A DNA stretch of 64,000 nt from an uncultured Alcaligenaceae bacterium (lineage in GTDB: Bacteria; Pseudomonadota; Gammaproteobacteria; Burkholderiales; Burkholderiaceae_B): the NCBI GenBank assembly GCA_937952975.1, contig CALFXX010000122.1:1-64000 (forward strand). Reading direction: 5' to 3'. Positions 41,968 to 50,679 of the stretch are shown in pieces; the first letter of the stretch is position 1; each line of letters begins with the position of its first letter. The notes under the pieces are model-generated. The model worked only from the letters and a program-made list of their open reading frames with translations. It ran no database searches and had not been told where the DNA came from. The translations under genes and the position numbers were made by a program.

Positions 41968-43020
41968 GTGGCGAATACAGGCGCAAACAAAACCGCGGTG
42001 ATCACTGGCATCACCGGACAAGACGGGGCCTACTTAACCGAATTGCTGTTGGGCAAGGGCTATACAGTCTACGGCACTTATCGCCGCACCAGTTCAGTCA
42101 ATTTTTGGCGCCTTGAAGAGCTTGGCGTTGAAAATCACCCTAATTTGCACCTGGTTGAATACGACCTAACCGACCTGTCTTCAAGTATTCGTTTGTTACA
42201 AACTTCAGGCGCGACTGAGGTGTACAACTTGGCTGCGCAAAGTTTTGTGGGGGTCTCGTTTGAGCAACCCATCACGACCGCAGAGATCACCGGCATTGGC
42301 CCGGTGAACCTGCTTGAAGCGATTCGCATTGTGAATCCAAAGATCAGGTTTTATCAGGCCAGCACGTCAGAAATGTTTGGCAAGGTGCAAGCGATTCCGC
42401 AAGTTGAATCGACTCCATTCTACCCGCGCAGCCCCTACGGCGTGGCCAAGCTGTATGCGCACTGGATGACAATCAACTATCGCGAAAGCTATAACATTTT
42501 TGCGACCAGTGGTATCTTGTTTAACCACGAATCCCCCCTTCGCGGCCGTGAGTTTGTGACCCGCAAAATTACTGATAGCGTGGCTAAGATCAAGCTGGGC
42601 AAACTGCCGGTGCTTGAGTTGGGCAATATCGATGCGAAGCGCGATTGGGGCTACGCCAAAGATTATGTCGAAGGTATGTGGCGCATGCTGCAGGCGGCCG
42701 AGCCTGATACCTTTGTGCTGGGCACCAACCGTACCGAAACCGTGCGTGATTTTGTGACGATGGCGTTTAAAGCGACCGCGGTCGACATTGAATGGAAAGG
42801 CCACGCCGAGCAAGAGCAAGGCGTTGATGCTACCTCGGGTAAGGTCTTGGTGAAGATTAATCCTAAGTTTTATCGGCCCGCCGAAGTTGAGCTGCTGATT
42901 GGCAACCCTGCAAAAGCGAAAGCCGCGTTAGGCTGGGAGCCCAAAACGACGCTCGAAGAGCTCTGTCGCATGATGGTTGTGGCAGACTTGGCGCGTAATG
43001 AGCGCGGTTTCTCGTTTTAA
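41968..43020 (+). CDS. gmd: GDP-mannose 4,6-dehydratase
   Basis: 350-residue SDR making GDP-4-keto-6-deoxy-D-mannose. Seen: VITGITGQDGAYLTELLL (11-28), YGTYRRTSSVNFWRLEEL (35-52), QASTSEMFGKVQ (130-141, Thr133 and Glu135), SPYGVAKLYAHWMT (155-168, Tyr157 and Lys161) and LGNIDAKRDWGYAKDYV. The start is GTG 41968, directly followed by a short polar lead and the nucleotide-binding motif. The product can go to Rmd (next gene) or to fucose synthase at 19870. The stop is followed at once by the rmd ATG (TAAATG). Confidence 0.95.
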   Translation: MANTGANKTAVITGITGQDGAYLTELLLGKGYTVYGTYRRTSSVNFWRLEELGVENHPNLHLVEYDLTDLSSSIRLLQTSGATEVYNLAAQSFVGVSFEQPITTAEITGIGPVNLLEAIRIVNPKIRFYQASTSEMFGKVQAIPQVESTPFYPRSPYGVAKLYAHWMTINYRESYNIFATSGILFNHESPLRGREFVTRKITDSVAKIKLGKLPVLELGNIDAKRDWGYAKDYVEGMWRMLQAAEPDTFVLGTNRTETVRDFVTMAFKATAVDIEWKGHAEQEQGVDATSGKVLVKINPKFYRPAEVELLIGNPAKAKAALGWEPKTTLEELCRMMVVADLARNERGFSF

Positions 43021-44028
43021 ATGACAGTTGAAGCTCGGATGAACGCAAGCAACAACCGACGCGTACTCGTCACCGGGCTGCAAGGGTTTACCGGCCTGCA
43101 TTTGGCTAACGAACTTGAGGCGCGTGGCTACGAGGTGTGGGGCTTAGGGGACGTTGACCCCACTCGGCCCCGCTCGGTCAAAGCAAATCTCTTAGATCCT
43201 GAATCGTTGGGCGCGGCGGTATTAGCTGCGCAGCCGCAATATGTGGTGCATTTGGCAGGTGTGGCCTTTGTCGGCCACGGCCAGCCCAAGGCATTTTATG
43301 ACGTCAATTTAGTGGGCACGCGCAACTTGCTTGAGGCACTCGAACCGCTTTCGGCGCAATTAAAGTGTGTGCTGCTTGCCAGCAGCGCCAATGTGTATGG
43401 CAACTTGCAAGGCGGCTTGCTCAGCGAAAGCAATCCAGTCAACCCAGCAAACGATTACGCAGTCAGCAAACTGGCCATGGAATATATGGCTAAGCTGTGG
43501 TTGCCCAAGGTGCCGGTCGTGATGGCACGGCCTTTTAACTACACCGGCATTGGTCAGTCAGAAAGCTTTTTGATCCCCAAGATCGTGTCGCATTTTGTGC
43601 GCAAGCAGCCAACGCTTGATCTGGGCAACATGGACGTTTGGCGCGAGTTTAATGACGTTCGCGATGTGGTCAAAGCCTATCGCATACTGCTTGAGGCGGC
43701 ACCGATCGGTCAGATTGTGAACGTCTGTTCCAGCAATTTAGTGTCGCTTAAAGACGCACTGGCTTTGGCAACCGAATTGACCGGACACTCACTAGAAGCG
43801 CGTGTTAACCCGCTGTTTGTGCGCGCCAACGAGGTGCTGAAGCTGGGCGGGGATACAACGTTGTTAAAGACTTTTGTGCCTGATTGGCACCCCAAGTGCT
43901 TGCGTGAAACGTTAGCGTGGATGATTCAGGCGGCGCAACAAGAGTTGACCATAACAAGCGGCTCTGGCTCGCTTGCTAGCAACACGGCCGCAACTTCAAT
44001 TCAGTCTTTACCCCCCATCCAGCCATGA
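43021..44028 (+). CDS. rmd: GDP-6-deoxy-D-mannose (D-rhamnose) reductase
   Basis: 335-residue SDR paired with gmd. Seen: RVLVTGLQGFTGLHLANEL (14-32), VVHLAGVAFVGHG, LASSANVYGNLQ, NDYAVSKLAMEYM with the Tyr and Lys, and ARPFNYTGIGQSESFLIPK, the proline- and glycine-rich block typical of Rmd. It reduces the 4-keto group to give GDP-D-rhamnose. I prefer Rmd to a fucose synthase because the fcl-type SSCIYP motif is missing. The start at 43021 or 43039 is open. The stop overlaps the next GT4 by ATGA. Confidence 0.8.
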   Translation: MTVEARMNASNNRRVLVTGLQGFTGLHLANELEARGYEVWGLGDVDPTRPRSVKANLLDPESLGAAVLAAQPQYVVHLAGVAFVGHGQPKAFYDVNLVGTRNLLEALEPLSAQLKCVLLASSANVYGNLQGGLLSESNPVNPANDYAVSKLAMEYMAKLWLPKVPVVMARPFNYTGIGQSESFLIPKIVSHFVRKQPTLDLGNMDVWREFNDVRDVVKAYRILLEAAPIGQIVNVCSSNLVSLKDALALATELTGHSLEARVNPLFVRANEVLKLGGDTTLLKTFVPDWHPKCLRETLAWMIQAAQQELTITSGSGSLASNTAATSIQSLPPIQP

Positions 44029-45170
44029 TGTGCGTGGGGTTCGGTGTGACAGCCCTATGCAAAGGCATTGCAGGGGGCGGCTCTGACGGCATCGGCAACT
44101 ACACCCTTGAAATGCTGCGCCAGTTTGGTGTGCGCGATGATTTGTCATTAGTGCCCTTTGCTTTTGGGCATCCGGTCGCGGGTGAAGTGATGAGTCAGCT
44201 GAACCACTCAGGCATCACGCTCGGACGCTATCCACTAAACGCAGCGTGGTCAGCCGCAACTGGCTTCAATTTTTTTGGCCTCAATCGCTTAAACCAAAAA
44301 GTAGATCTGATCCACGCGACCGATCATTACGTACCCAAATGCAGCCCAATGCCGTTAGTGGCTACGTTAATGGATGCAATCCCGTTATCGCACCCGCAAT
44401 GGTCACGCGGCAACCATCGTGGTTTAAAAAATGCGCTTTGGATTCGAGCCGCAAACTGGGCTGATCAGGTCATTACGATTTCTGAATACTCAAAACTTGA
44501 GCTCGCGAAGTGGACTGGTATCTCGCCCAACAAGATTAGCGTGATCCCACTAGGGGTCGATAAGCGTTGGTTCCGTAACGTACCCACCCATGAGTTTGCG
44601 CAAGTGCGCGCGCGCTACGCCTTACCTGAGCGCTTCTTTATCTCAGTGGCCACATTGCAGCCTCGCAAAAATATTGAAGGCGCGATTTTGGCGCACCGCT
44701 CAATGCCGCTCGCTGCACGCCAACGCGTGCCACTCGTGATTGTTGGCCGCGCAGGATGGAAGTGCGAAGCTGTTTTAAAAATGATGGATGAAGACACAAG
44801 CTCAGGCGCCGTACGTTGGTTGCAGCATGTACCAGAGGCGGACTTGTTAGCCGTTGTGAAATCAGCCAGCGCGCTGGTGTTTGCCTCGTTAGCCGAAGGT
44901 TTTGGCTTGCCTGTGCTTGAAGCCTTTGCGGCACAAGTGCCGGTAGTGACTTCTAACACGACGTCTTTACCTGAAGTGACAGGCAACGCTGCGTTAACAG
45001 TTGACCCGCTGGATGTTGCAGCGTTAAGCGCAGCGATGACCCGTGTGATTGATGATGAAGTCTTAGCACATGAGCTGAAGCAGCGCGGGCTGCTGCGAGC
45101 TCAGTCGTTTAACTGGCAAGCGTGTGCGGCTGCGACGGTTGGTGTGTATCAAGAGGTTTTAGCGCGGTAG
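44025..45170 (+). CDS. GT4 family glycosyltransferase (rhamnosyl/mannosyltransferase type)
   Basis: 381-residue GT-B enzyme coupled to rmd by ATGA. Seen: GGGSDGIGNYTLEMLRQFG near the N-terminus, FISVATLQPRKNIEGAILA at the head of the donor domain, VGRAGWKCEAVLKMM and AEGFGLPVLEAFAAQVPVV. This is the subtype that includes WbpX/WbpY-like D-rhamnosyl and mannosyl transferases. Its linkage to gmd and rmd supports D-rhamnose as donor. Its product would be polymerised together with the enzymes at 33019-35631 and 40408-41826. Confidence 0.88.
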   Translation: MMCVGFGVTALCKGIAGGGSDGIGNYTLEMLRQFGVRDDLSLVPFAFGHPVAGEVMSQLNHSGITLGRYPLNAAWSAATGFNFFGLNRLNQKVDLIHATDHYVPKCSPMPLVATLMDAIPLSHPQWSRGNHRGLKNALWIRAANWADQVITISEYSKLELAKWTGISPNKISVIPLGVDKRWFRNVPTHEFAQVRARYALPERFFISVATLQPRKNIEGAILAHRSMPLAARQRVPLVIVGRAGWKCEAVLKMMDEDTSSGAVRWLQHVPEADLLAVVKSASALVFASLAEGFGLPVLEAFAAQVPVVTSNTTSLPEVTGNAALTVDPLDVAALSAAMTRVIDDEVLAHELKQRGLLRAQSFNWQACAAATVGVYQEVLAR

Positions 45171-45212
45171 GCATAGTGTTGCAGCAGGTTGCTGAGGCAC
45201 GCTGATTTGGGC

Positions 45213-46343
45213 TCAGCCGCGAGACTGATCCAACGATGCCAACAACTCGCCATAAGCCGCCATATATTTCTGCGCCATGGTCTCGGCCTTGAAGGTCTCT
45301 TGATATCTAACCAGCGCCTGTTGCCCCCATACCTGCACCTGTTCAGGCTGTTGCCAAAACGTATCCAAAGCATGCCCAAAACTTTGCGCATCAGAGGGCG
45401 GCACGACCAAGCCGGTGACGCCATCTAGGTTGACGTAACTGGTGCCGGTACCGATTTCGCAGGTAATCATCGGGGTACCCTGCTGAGCGGCTTCGGCCAA
45501 TACGATGCCAAAGGCTTCTGAAGGCATGTGCGATGGGAAAACAAACCCATACGCCGCACGCATGAGGCTACGCTTTTCGTCGTTAGTGACTTCGGGTACA
45601 AAGTGCAGGTTGGTTAAACCCAGCTGTTTAGCTTGGGCGACCAGGGCGTCGTGCTGATCGCCGCGGCCCGCGATGACGGTGGGATAATCGCGACCTTTTA
45701 AGGCCTCGAGCAAAACGTGTAAGCCTTTGTAATAGCGCAGCGCCCCCAAAAACAAAAAGAACCTTGGGCCAAACTGTGTGCGCCAAGCTTGTACTTCGGG
45801 GTCGGTTTCGGCGTGCGCTTCAAAGTGCTGGATGCCGTAGGTAATCAGGCGAACTTTGTCTTTATGCCTTTGCAGCACCGGGCTTGATTGCATGATGCCG
45901 GGCGAGGCTGCGTAGATCTTGCTCATTTTGCTCAGGTAAAAATTGCGCAATGGCGCGTAGAGCTTATTGAGCTGAACCTGATTGACCACATCAGAGTGGT
46001 AACTAATCAGGCTGGGCTTTTTTATACCCGACAGCACATAGCAAAGATCGGCATACGGCCACGGAAAATGCATGTGCAAGACATCGGCCCAGGCGGCTTC
46101 TTTTTTGAAATTAGCCAGCAAACTGACTGAAAACCCGGTTGAAGCCACATACAAATCGCGCTTGTAGCGGACGATTTGATAACCCTCAGGTGACATATCT
46201 GTGCGAGGCTCGCCAGGAGTAAGCACTAACACCCGATTTTCAACACCCAGCGGCGTGGTGTGACTGGCGATGGTATGAACCACCTGCTCAATGCCACCAT
46301 AGGTGTCCGGAAAAAACGTCTTTAAGACGTGCAGCACACGCAT
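45213..46343 (-). CDS. GT4 family glycosyltransferase (WbpZ-like position)
   Basis: 376-residue GT-B enzyme. Seen: RVLHVLKTFFPDTYGGIEQV (2-21), HMHFPWPYADLCYVLSG, FLFLGALRYYKGLHVLLEAL and FPSHMPSEAFGIVLAEAAQQG, the acidic motif region. The ATG follows the stop of the second WecA-type gene directly (TAAATG). WecA-like plus GT4 placed beside a D-rhamnan locus recalls WbpL and WbpZ of P. aeruginosa, where they make the lipid-linked primer. I infer that this enzyme adds the second sugar of the primer. It converges with the GT4 ending at 45170; the 42 bases between hold no obvious terminator. Confidence 0.88.
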   Translation of the reverse strand: MRVLHVLKTFFPDTYGGIEQVVHTIASHTTPLGVENRVLVLTPGEPRTDMSPEGYQIVRYKRDLYVASTGFSVSLLANFKKEAAWADVLHMHFPWPYADLCYVLSGIKKPSLISYHSDVVNQVQLNKLYAPLRNFYLSKMSKIYAASPGIMQSSPVLQRHKDKVRLITYGIQHFEAHAETDPEVQAWRTQFGPRFFLFLGALRYYKGLHVLLEALKGRDYPTVIAGRGDQHDALVAQAKQLGLTNLHFVPEVTNDEKRSLMRAAYGFVFPSHMPSEAFGIVLAEAAQQGTPMITCEIGTGTSYVNLDGVTGLVVPPSDAQSFGHALDTFWQQPEQVQVWGQQALVRYQETFKAETMAQKYMAAYGELLASLDQSRG

Positions 46344-47447
46344 TTAACCGCGCCGCTTCTTTTGTAAAACCATCCACTTTGGCATTCTGAACAGCACCAA
46401 GGTGCGGTACAAAATCACGTAACTGGTGGCAAACAAGACCGTGCACAGGATCAGTGGGATCTCGTACTGCCAAAACAATACGGCCGGGATAATAGCCAAT
46501 GACGACAACACCCACAAATAGGGTGAGGTCATAGCATTGCGCTCAGTAATCAGGCGGGCCTCGGTAGAGCCAACGGCCCAGCGCACTAAGCGTTTGTATA
46601 CCAACATGTGCAAGTGAACGCCGTCGGGGGCGCCTGGTGATTTGCCGCGCACGAATTTTTTACGGTAGATTGAAAACAGGGTTTCAAAAACGGGATAAAT
46701 GCACAGCAGTAGGGGAAACCAGGCCGACACTTGCGGGTGGCGGGCCAGCATCACGACCGACAAGGTGCCGATCATGAACCCAATAAAGTAGGCTCCACCA
46801 TCGCCTAAAAAGATCAGGCCGCGGGGATAGTTCCAGATCAAAAAGCCGCCAATCGCGCCCAACATCCCCACCGCAGCGACTAAAACCAAGCGATCGCCTA
46901 AGTAAAAAGCCACGTAGCCTAAGCCGGCCAAGATCATGCCCGACACCACTGCGGCCAGGCCGTTATAACCGTCGATAATGTTGATAGCGTTGGCAGCGCC
47001 GGCGATGGTGAATGAAGTAAACACCAAGGATACGGCCGCGATTTTTAAGAGGGAATCAATCCCAAACACGTCAATACGGGTCACCGCAGCGCCCAACCAC
47101 CAGTACACCAAGGCACCGCTGACGATCGCGAGCAACAACCTGACCATGACACGGGCGTTTCGGAACAGATCTTCACATAATCCACCCAAAAACACTGGCA
47201 TGGCGCAGGCAAACAGCACCAGCAAATCGCGCAAAATCTCGGGGTCGCGTTGGTAAGCTATGGCGCAAACGGGGATCATGCCTAATAAAATCGAGATTCC
47301 GCCCACACGCGGCACCGGATTGGCGTGATATTTTTGCACCCCAGTCATGTCAGAATCTACCCCAAAGCGCGGACGCAAACGGCCGTGTCTCACTAGAAAC
47401 AGTGAAATAATCAAAGACACCAGAAAAGCGCTCAAGACATAGGCCAT
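46344..47447 (-). CDS. WecA/WbpL-type polyprenyl-phosphate sugar-1-phosphate transferase, copy 2
   Basis: 367-residue polytopic initiating enzyme. Seen: YHANPVPRVGGISILLG (about 40-56), NAINIIDGYNGLAAV with the conserved Asp, GLIFLGDGGAYFIGFMIG and a C-terminal DGVHLHMLVYKR (HLH motif). About ten hydrophobic spans. It is a clear paralogue of the gene at 20912-22120. It transfers a HexNAc- or Fuc/QuiNAc-1-phosphate from UDP to undecaprenyl phosphate. Coupled to the GT4 downstream, it probably begins the primer of the ABC-exported polymer, with the other copy serving block A. Substrate not decided. Confidence 0.9.
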   Translation of the reverse strand: MAYVLSAFLVSLIISLFLVRHGRLRPRFGVDSDMTGVQKYHANPVPRVGGISILLGMIPVCAIAYQRDPEILRDLLVLFACAMPVFLGGLCEDLFRNARVMVRLLLAIVSGALVYWWLGAAVTRIDVFGIDSLLKIAAVSLVFTSFTIAGAANAINIIDGYNGLAAVVSGMILAGLGYVAFYLGDRLVLVAAVGMLGAIGGFLIWNYPRGLIFLGDGGAYFIGFMIGTLSVVMLARHPQVSAWFPLLLCIYPVFETLFSIYRKKFVRGKSPGAPDGVHLHMLVYKRLVRWAVGSTEARLITERNAMTSPYLWVLSSLAIIPAVLFWQYEIPLILCTVLFATSYVILYRTLVLFRMPKWMVLQKKRRG

Positions 47448-47536
47448 GCAGGGCCAGACCTTTAACTTTTAGTTATTAGGGGGATTTTACCCTTAGGGCG
47501 AGGGCAAGGCTTTTTAACGCTCTTGCAAAGCCCAAA

Positions 47537-49192
47537 CTAAACATCAATCGCGCTAACGGCTCCTGATCTTGCCCTGAGTTCAAATTTTTGGATTTTGCCT
47601 GTTGAGGTTTTGGGCAGTTCACCAAACTCGATCGCACCCGGCACTTTGAAACCGGCCAAATGTTGTTTGCAGTGTTTGATTAACTCTTCGGCTGAGGTTT
47701 GCGCGCCGGGTTTGAGCTCAATAAACGCGCAGGGAGTTTCGCCCCATTTGGGGTGAGGCTTGGCCACGACCGCGACGGCCATGATGGCGGGGTGTTTGTA
47801 TAAGACGTCTTCGATTTCGATGCTTGAGATATTTTCTCCGCCCGAAATAATGACATCTTTGCTGCGGTCTTTGATCTTGATGTAGCCGTCGGGGTAGCGC
47901 ACCCCTAAATCACCGGTGTGAAACCAGCCGCCGGCAAACGCAGCTTCGGTGGCTTTAGGGTTGCCTAGGTAGCCTTTCATGCAAATGTTGCCACGTAAGA
48001 CGATCTCGCCGATGGTTTGTCCATCGCGTGGCACGGGTTCGTTGGTTTCTGGGTTGACAACATCGGCACCGCCTTGCAGGTGATAACGCACACCTTGGCG
48101 CGCGTGATACACCGCGCGTTCGGCGGCGGGCAGGCTATCCCATTCTTGCTGCGGGGCGCACACGGTGCAGGGGCCGTAGACTTCGGTCAGGCCATACACG
48201 TGGGTGAGGGTGATGCCGAGTGCGTCCATCGCTTCAATCAGTGTCGCTGACGGCGCTGCGCCTGCGACCATGCCTTTGACACGGCCGCCGTTGAGCTTGC
48301 TCATGCCGTCTTGTTTGAGTGCCTCAGGCGCATTGACCAACATGCTGTGCACGATCGGAGCGCCGCAATAATGTGTGACACCATAATCTCGGATAGCGCC
48401 AAACACGCCCTCGGGCGTCACGCGACGCAAGCAAACGTTGACACCGGCGCGCGCCGCAATCGCCCACGGAAAGCACCAGCCGTTGCAATGAAACATCGGC
48501 AAGGTCCACAAGTACACGGGGTGCGAGGGCAGATCCCATTCAAGAATGTTACTGACGGCGTTCATGTAAGCGCCGCGATGGTGATAGACCACGCCCTTGG
48601 GCTCACCTGTGGTGCCAGAGGTATAGTTCAGCGCGATGGCATCCCACTCGTCGCCTTGAAAAGTGAGAGTTGTGCTTTGCACAGAAGCACCTGCCAGTAA
48701 CGCCTCGTATTCATGTGTACCAATGCGCTCACCGGCACCATCGTATTCGCTATCATCAACATCAATCACAATCGGCTGAACGTTGGCGTTTAAGATCGCC
48801 TCTTTCATGACCTTGCTGAATTCGCGATCCACGATCACAACCTTGGCTTGGCCGTGATTCAACATATAGGTCAAGCTAGCCGCATCTAAGCGGGTATTCA
48901 GCGCATTGAGCACCGCCCCCAACGTGGGCACACCAAAGTGGCACTCAAGCATCTCGGGTGTGTTGGGCAGCATCACGGTGATCGTGTCACCCTTTTGCAC
49001 GCCTAATGCACGCAAAGCGTGCGCGAGTTGTTGCGCACGCTGATAGGTTTGCAACCAAGTGCGGCGAATCTTGCCATGTACAACGGCCAAACGATCCGGG
49101 TAGACTTCAGCGGCGCGTAACAAAAAATCCACCGGAGTTAACGCTGCGTAATTGGCGGCGGTTTTTGGAAGGTTTTGTTCGTAGATGTTCAT
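47537..49192 (-). CDS. AMP-dependent acyl-CoA synthetase (AlkK-like)
   Basis: 551-residue ANL-family ligase. Seen: the P-loop LNYTSGTTGEPKGVVYHHRG, HVYGLTEVYGPCT, GWFHTGDLGVRYPDGYIKIK and C-terminal KTSTGKIQKFELR with the catalytic Lys. It activates a carboxylic acid to acyl-AMP and then acyl-CoA; this subgroup (AlkK, medium-chain) also includes dimethylsulfoniopropionate enzymes. The exact substrate is unknown. It stands after a TauD-like dioxygenase and a Bug-type binding protein on the same strand, with gaps of 161 and 192 bases. It may be an unrelated uptake and catabolism group inserted between glycan genes. Confidence 0.9.
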   Translation of the reverse strand: MNIYEQNLPKTAANYAALTPVDFLLRAAEVYPDRLAVVHGKIRRTWLQTYQRAQQLAHALRALGVQKGDTITVMLPNTPEMLECHFGVPTLGAVLNALNTRLDAASLTYMLNHGQAKVVIVDREFSKVMKEAILNANVQPIVIDVDDSEYDGAGERIGTHEYEALLAGASVQSTTLTFQGDEWDAIALNYTSGTTGEPKGVVYHHRGAYMNAVSNILEWDLPSHPVYLWTLPMFHCNGWCFPWAIAARAGVNVCLRRVTPEGVFGAIRDYGVTHYCGAPIVHSMLVNAPEALKQDGMSKLNGGRVKGMVAGAAPSATLIEAMDALGITLTHVYGLTEVYGPCTVCAPQQEWDSLPAAERAVYHARQGVRYHLQGGADVVNPETNEPVPRDGQTIGEIVLRGNICMKGYLGNPKATEAAFAGGWFHTGDLGVRYPDGYIKIKDRSKDVIISGGENISSIEIEDVLYKHPAIMAVAVVAKPHPKWGETPCAFIELKPGAQTSAEELIKHCKQHLAGFKVPGAIEFGELPKTSTGKIQKFELRARSGAVSAIDV

Positions 49193-49353
49193 GATTGATT
49201 CTTGGTCAAGCTAGACAATGGATCAAAGGATTTAAGAAAAAGATGACTGACTACTTCAAGACTGCCACTTCAGTATGACCGACTCAGTTCTGCCGTTTCA
49301 TGACCATCAGATTGAACAACGGTCAGCTTGCGTGAGTCTTGCAAAGAACGACT

Positions 49354-50487
49354 TTAGGCGGTTTTAAGCATCGCTTCATAATCCTCGTACACCCTGAACG
49401 CCATCTGATGCTCGGCGCATAAGCGTTTTTCAAAGCCGCGAATTTCGTCGGTGATGCCAACGCCTCGAAACCCACCGCGCAACGCTTGCGCATCGACATC
49501 TTTGTAAGCAATGCGCCATGCTTCGGGTAATGCCTGAGCCTGAGGTAAAGATAGCCATAGTCTTAACAAGTGACGGCGACGCTCGGGCTCGGGGTAGTCT
49601 TCGTATTCAGTGCGCGCGTGCAAGGTGACGTGATTATTCACAAACTGAAAATCACCCGGCTCAAGCTCCATATGAAAACAAATATCGGGCCGTGCCAGCA
49701 AGGCATCAAACATATCCAACGCCTCGGTTTGCTGAGCGGTTAAACGCGGCACATCTTCAAACGTGATTTGTGCGCCCGTGATGTGATTACGAATATGACG
49801 ACACGCAAAGCGACCATTTTTTTCGCCCACGATTGAGGCCAAATAATACGGGGGCTCTTCGGCTGCGTGCTCACCCTGGCGACTGAAATAAAACGGCTGC
49901 GTTAACACCACCGCCAAATCGGGGCGTTGTTTTTTCAGCTCTGTGTATGCAGTCAAAGAACTCGACAACAAACTTGTGCCGCCGTTTTTTGCAGTTTGCA
50001 GACACATTAAGCCAACGATGTCGCTACCATCTGCATGAAAATCTAATTTTGAATTCGTGTTGTAGCCGCGCCCAGTGCCGCCGCGGTAAGTGCCGCCTGT
50101 GTTGGTCACATCAGACACGTACTGACTTTGCTTGCCTTGCGGCCTTGGCACACCACAACATAAGCCTAAACACCAGAACAAGGTGCGCAATTCTGCCTTA
50201 CTCCAGTTAGCCACCGGAAAGCCGCGCACCAGGCACAAGCCGTAACGGGTTTGTGTCGCTTGCATGACTTCAGTGAGTAGCGCACGTGTGCAATCGGTCA
50301 GCTCAAAGTCAGCCGCAGAGAATTCAAATTCTGTTTTACCTAACGCAAGCACCTTTCGCAAACTCGTTTCAAGATCGGTGATCTCGTGCGCGGTAAGCGG
50401 GCGAATCCAAGAAGAGTCTTGCTCAAGCTCGGCCCGCACCCAACCTTTAGGTGCGGGTTGTTCGTTCGACAACTTTACAACTGACAT
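49354..50487 (-). CDS. TauD/TfdA-family dioxygenase
   Basis: 377-residue Fe(II)/2-oxoglutarate-dependent oxygenase. Seen: LDFHADGSDIVGLMCL with the metal pair His151 and Asp153, NGGTSLLSSSLTAY (168-181), the distal NNHVTLHARTEYEDY with His290, and the arginine cluster PEPERRRHLLRLWLS that holds the 2-oxoglutarate-binding Arg. The family oxidises taurine, arylsulfonates, chlorophenoxyacetate and amino-acid-like compounds; the substrate here is not known. ATG 50487 has AGGAGC just upstream. Likely catabolic rather than part of the glycan machinery. Confidence 0.88.
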   Translation of the reverse strand: MSVVKLSNEQPAPKGWVRAELEQDSSWIRPLTAHEITDLETSLRKVLALGKTEFEFSAADFELTDCTRALLTEVMQATQTRYGLCLVRGFPVANWSKAELRTLFWCLGLCCGVPRPQGKQSQYVSDVTNTGGTYRGGTGRGYNTNSKLDFHADGSDIVGLMCLQTAKNGGTSLLSSSLTAYTELKKQRPDLAVVLTQPFYFSRQGEHAAEEPPYYLASIVGEKNGRFACRHIRNHITGAQITFEDVPRLTAQQTEALDMFDALLARPDICFHMELEPGDFQFVNNHVTLHARTEYEDYPEPERRRHLLRLWLSLPQAQALPEAWRIAYKDVDAQALRGGFRGVGITDEIRGFEKRLCAEHQMAFRVYEDYEAMLKTA

Positions 50488-50679
50488 CTTTGCTCCTGCT
50501 AATGCGACTGTGTATATGTAATTTTTTCTTTAGGTGCTGGGTGGCAACCCGCTGGGACACATGTCCATATCAACAAGACATCCCCACGCAGCGACCTCGA
50601 TCCATTTCAATCAGCAATCTTGCCAACGCGAAGCCACTGAACCTTCATCAGCGGCCCGCTAGTCATTCTCCTTGCTCAC

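Noticed and set aside
42367..42819. 150-codon minus-strand frame opposite gmd
   Set aside because: gmd has all its catalytic motifs on the plus strand; the opposite frame has no ribosome-binding site or domain.
45160..45240. Possible JUMPstart/ops-like GGTAG element or terminator between two convergent GT4 genes
   Set aside because: Only a short match that lies at the end of a coding frame; the GCTGAG/CTCAGC repeat has a 15-base loop and no T-run.
47448..47536. GGCTTT/AAAGCC inverted repeat after the acyl-CoA synthetase
   Set aside because: Only about 6 paired bases and no T-run in the direction of transcription.
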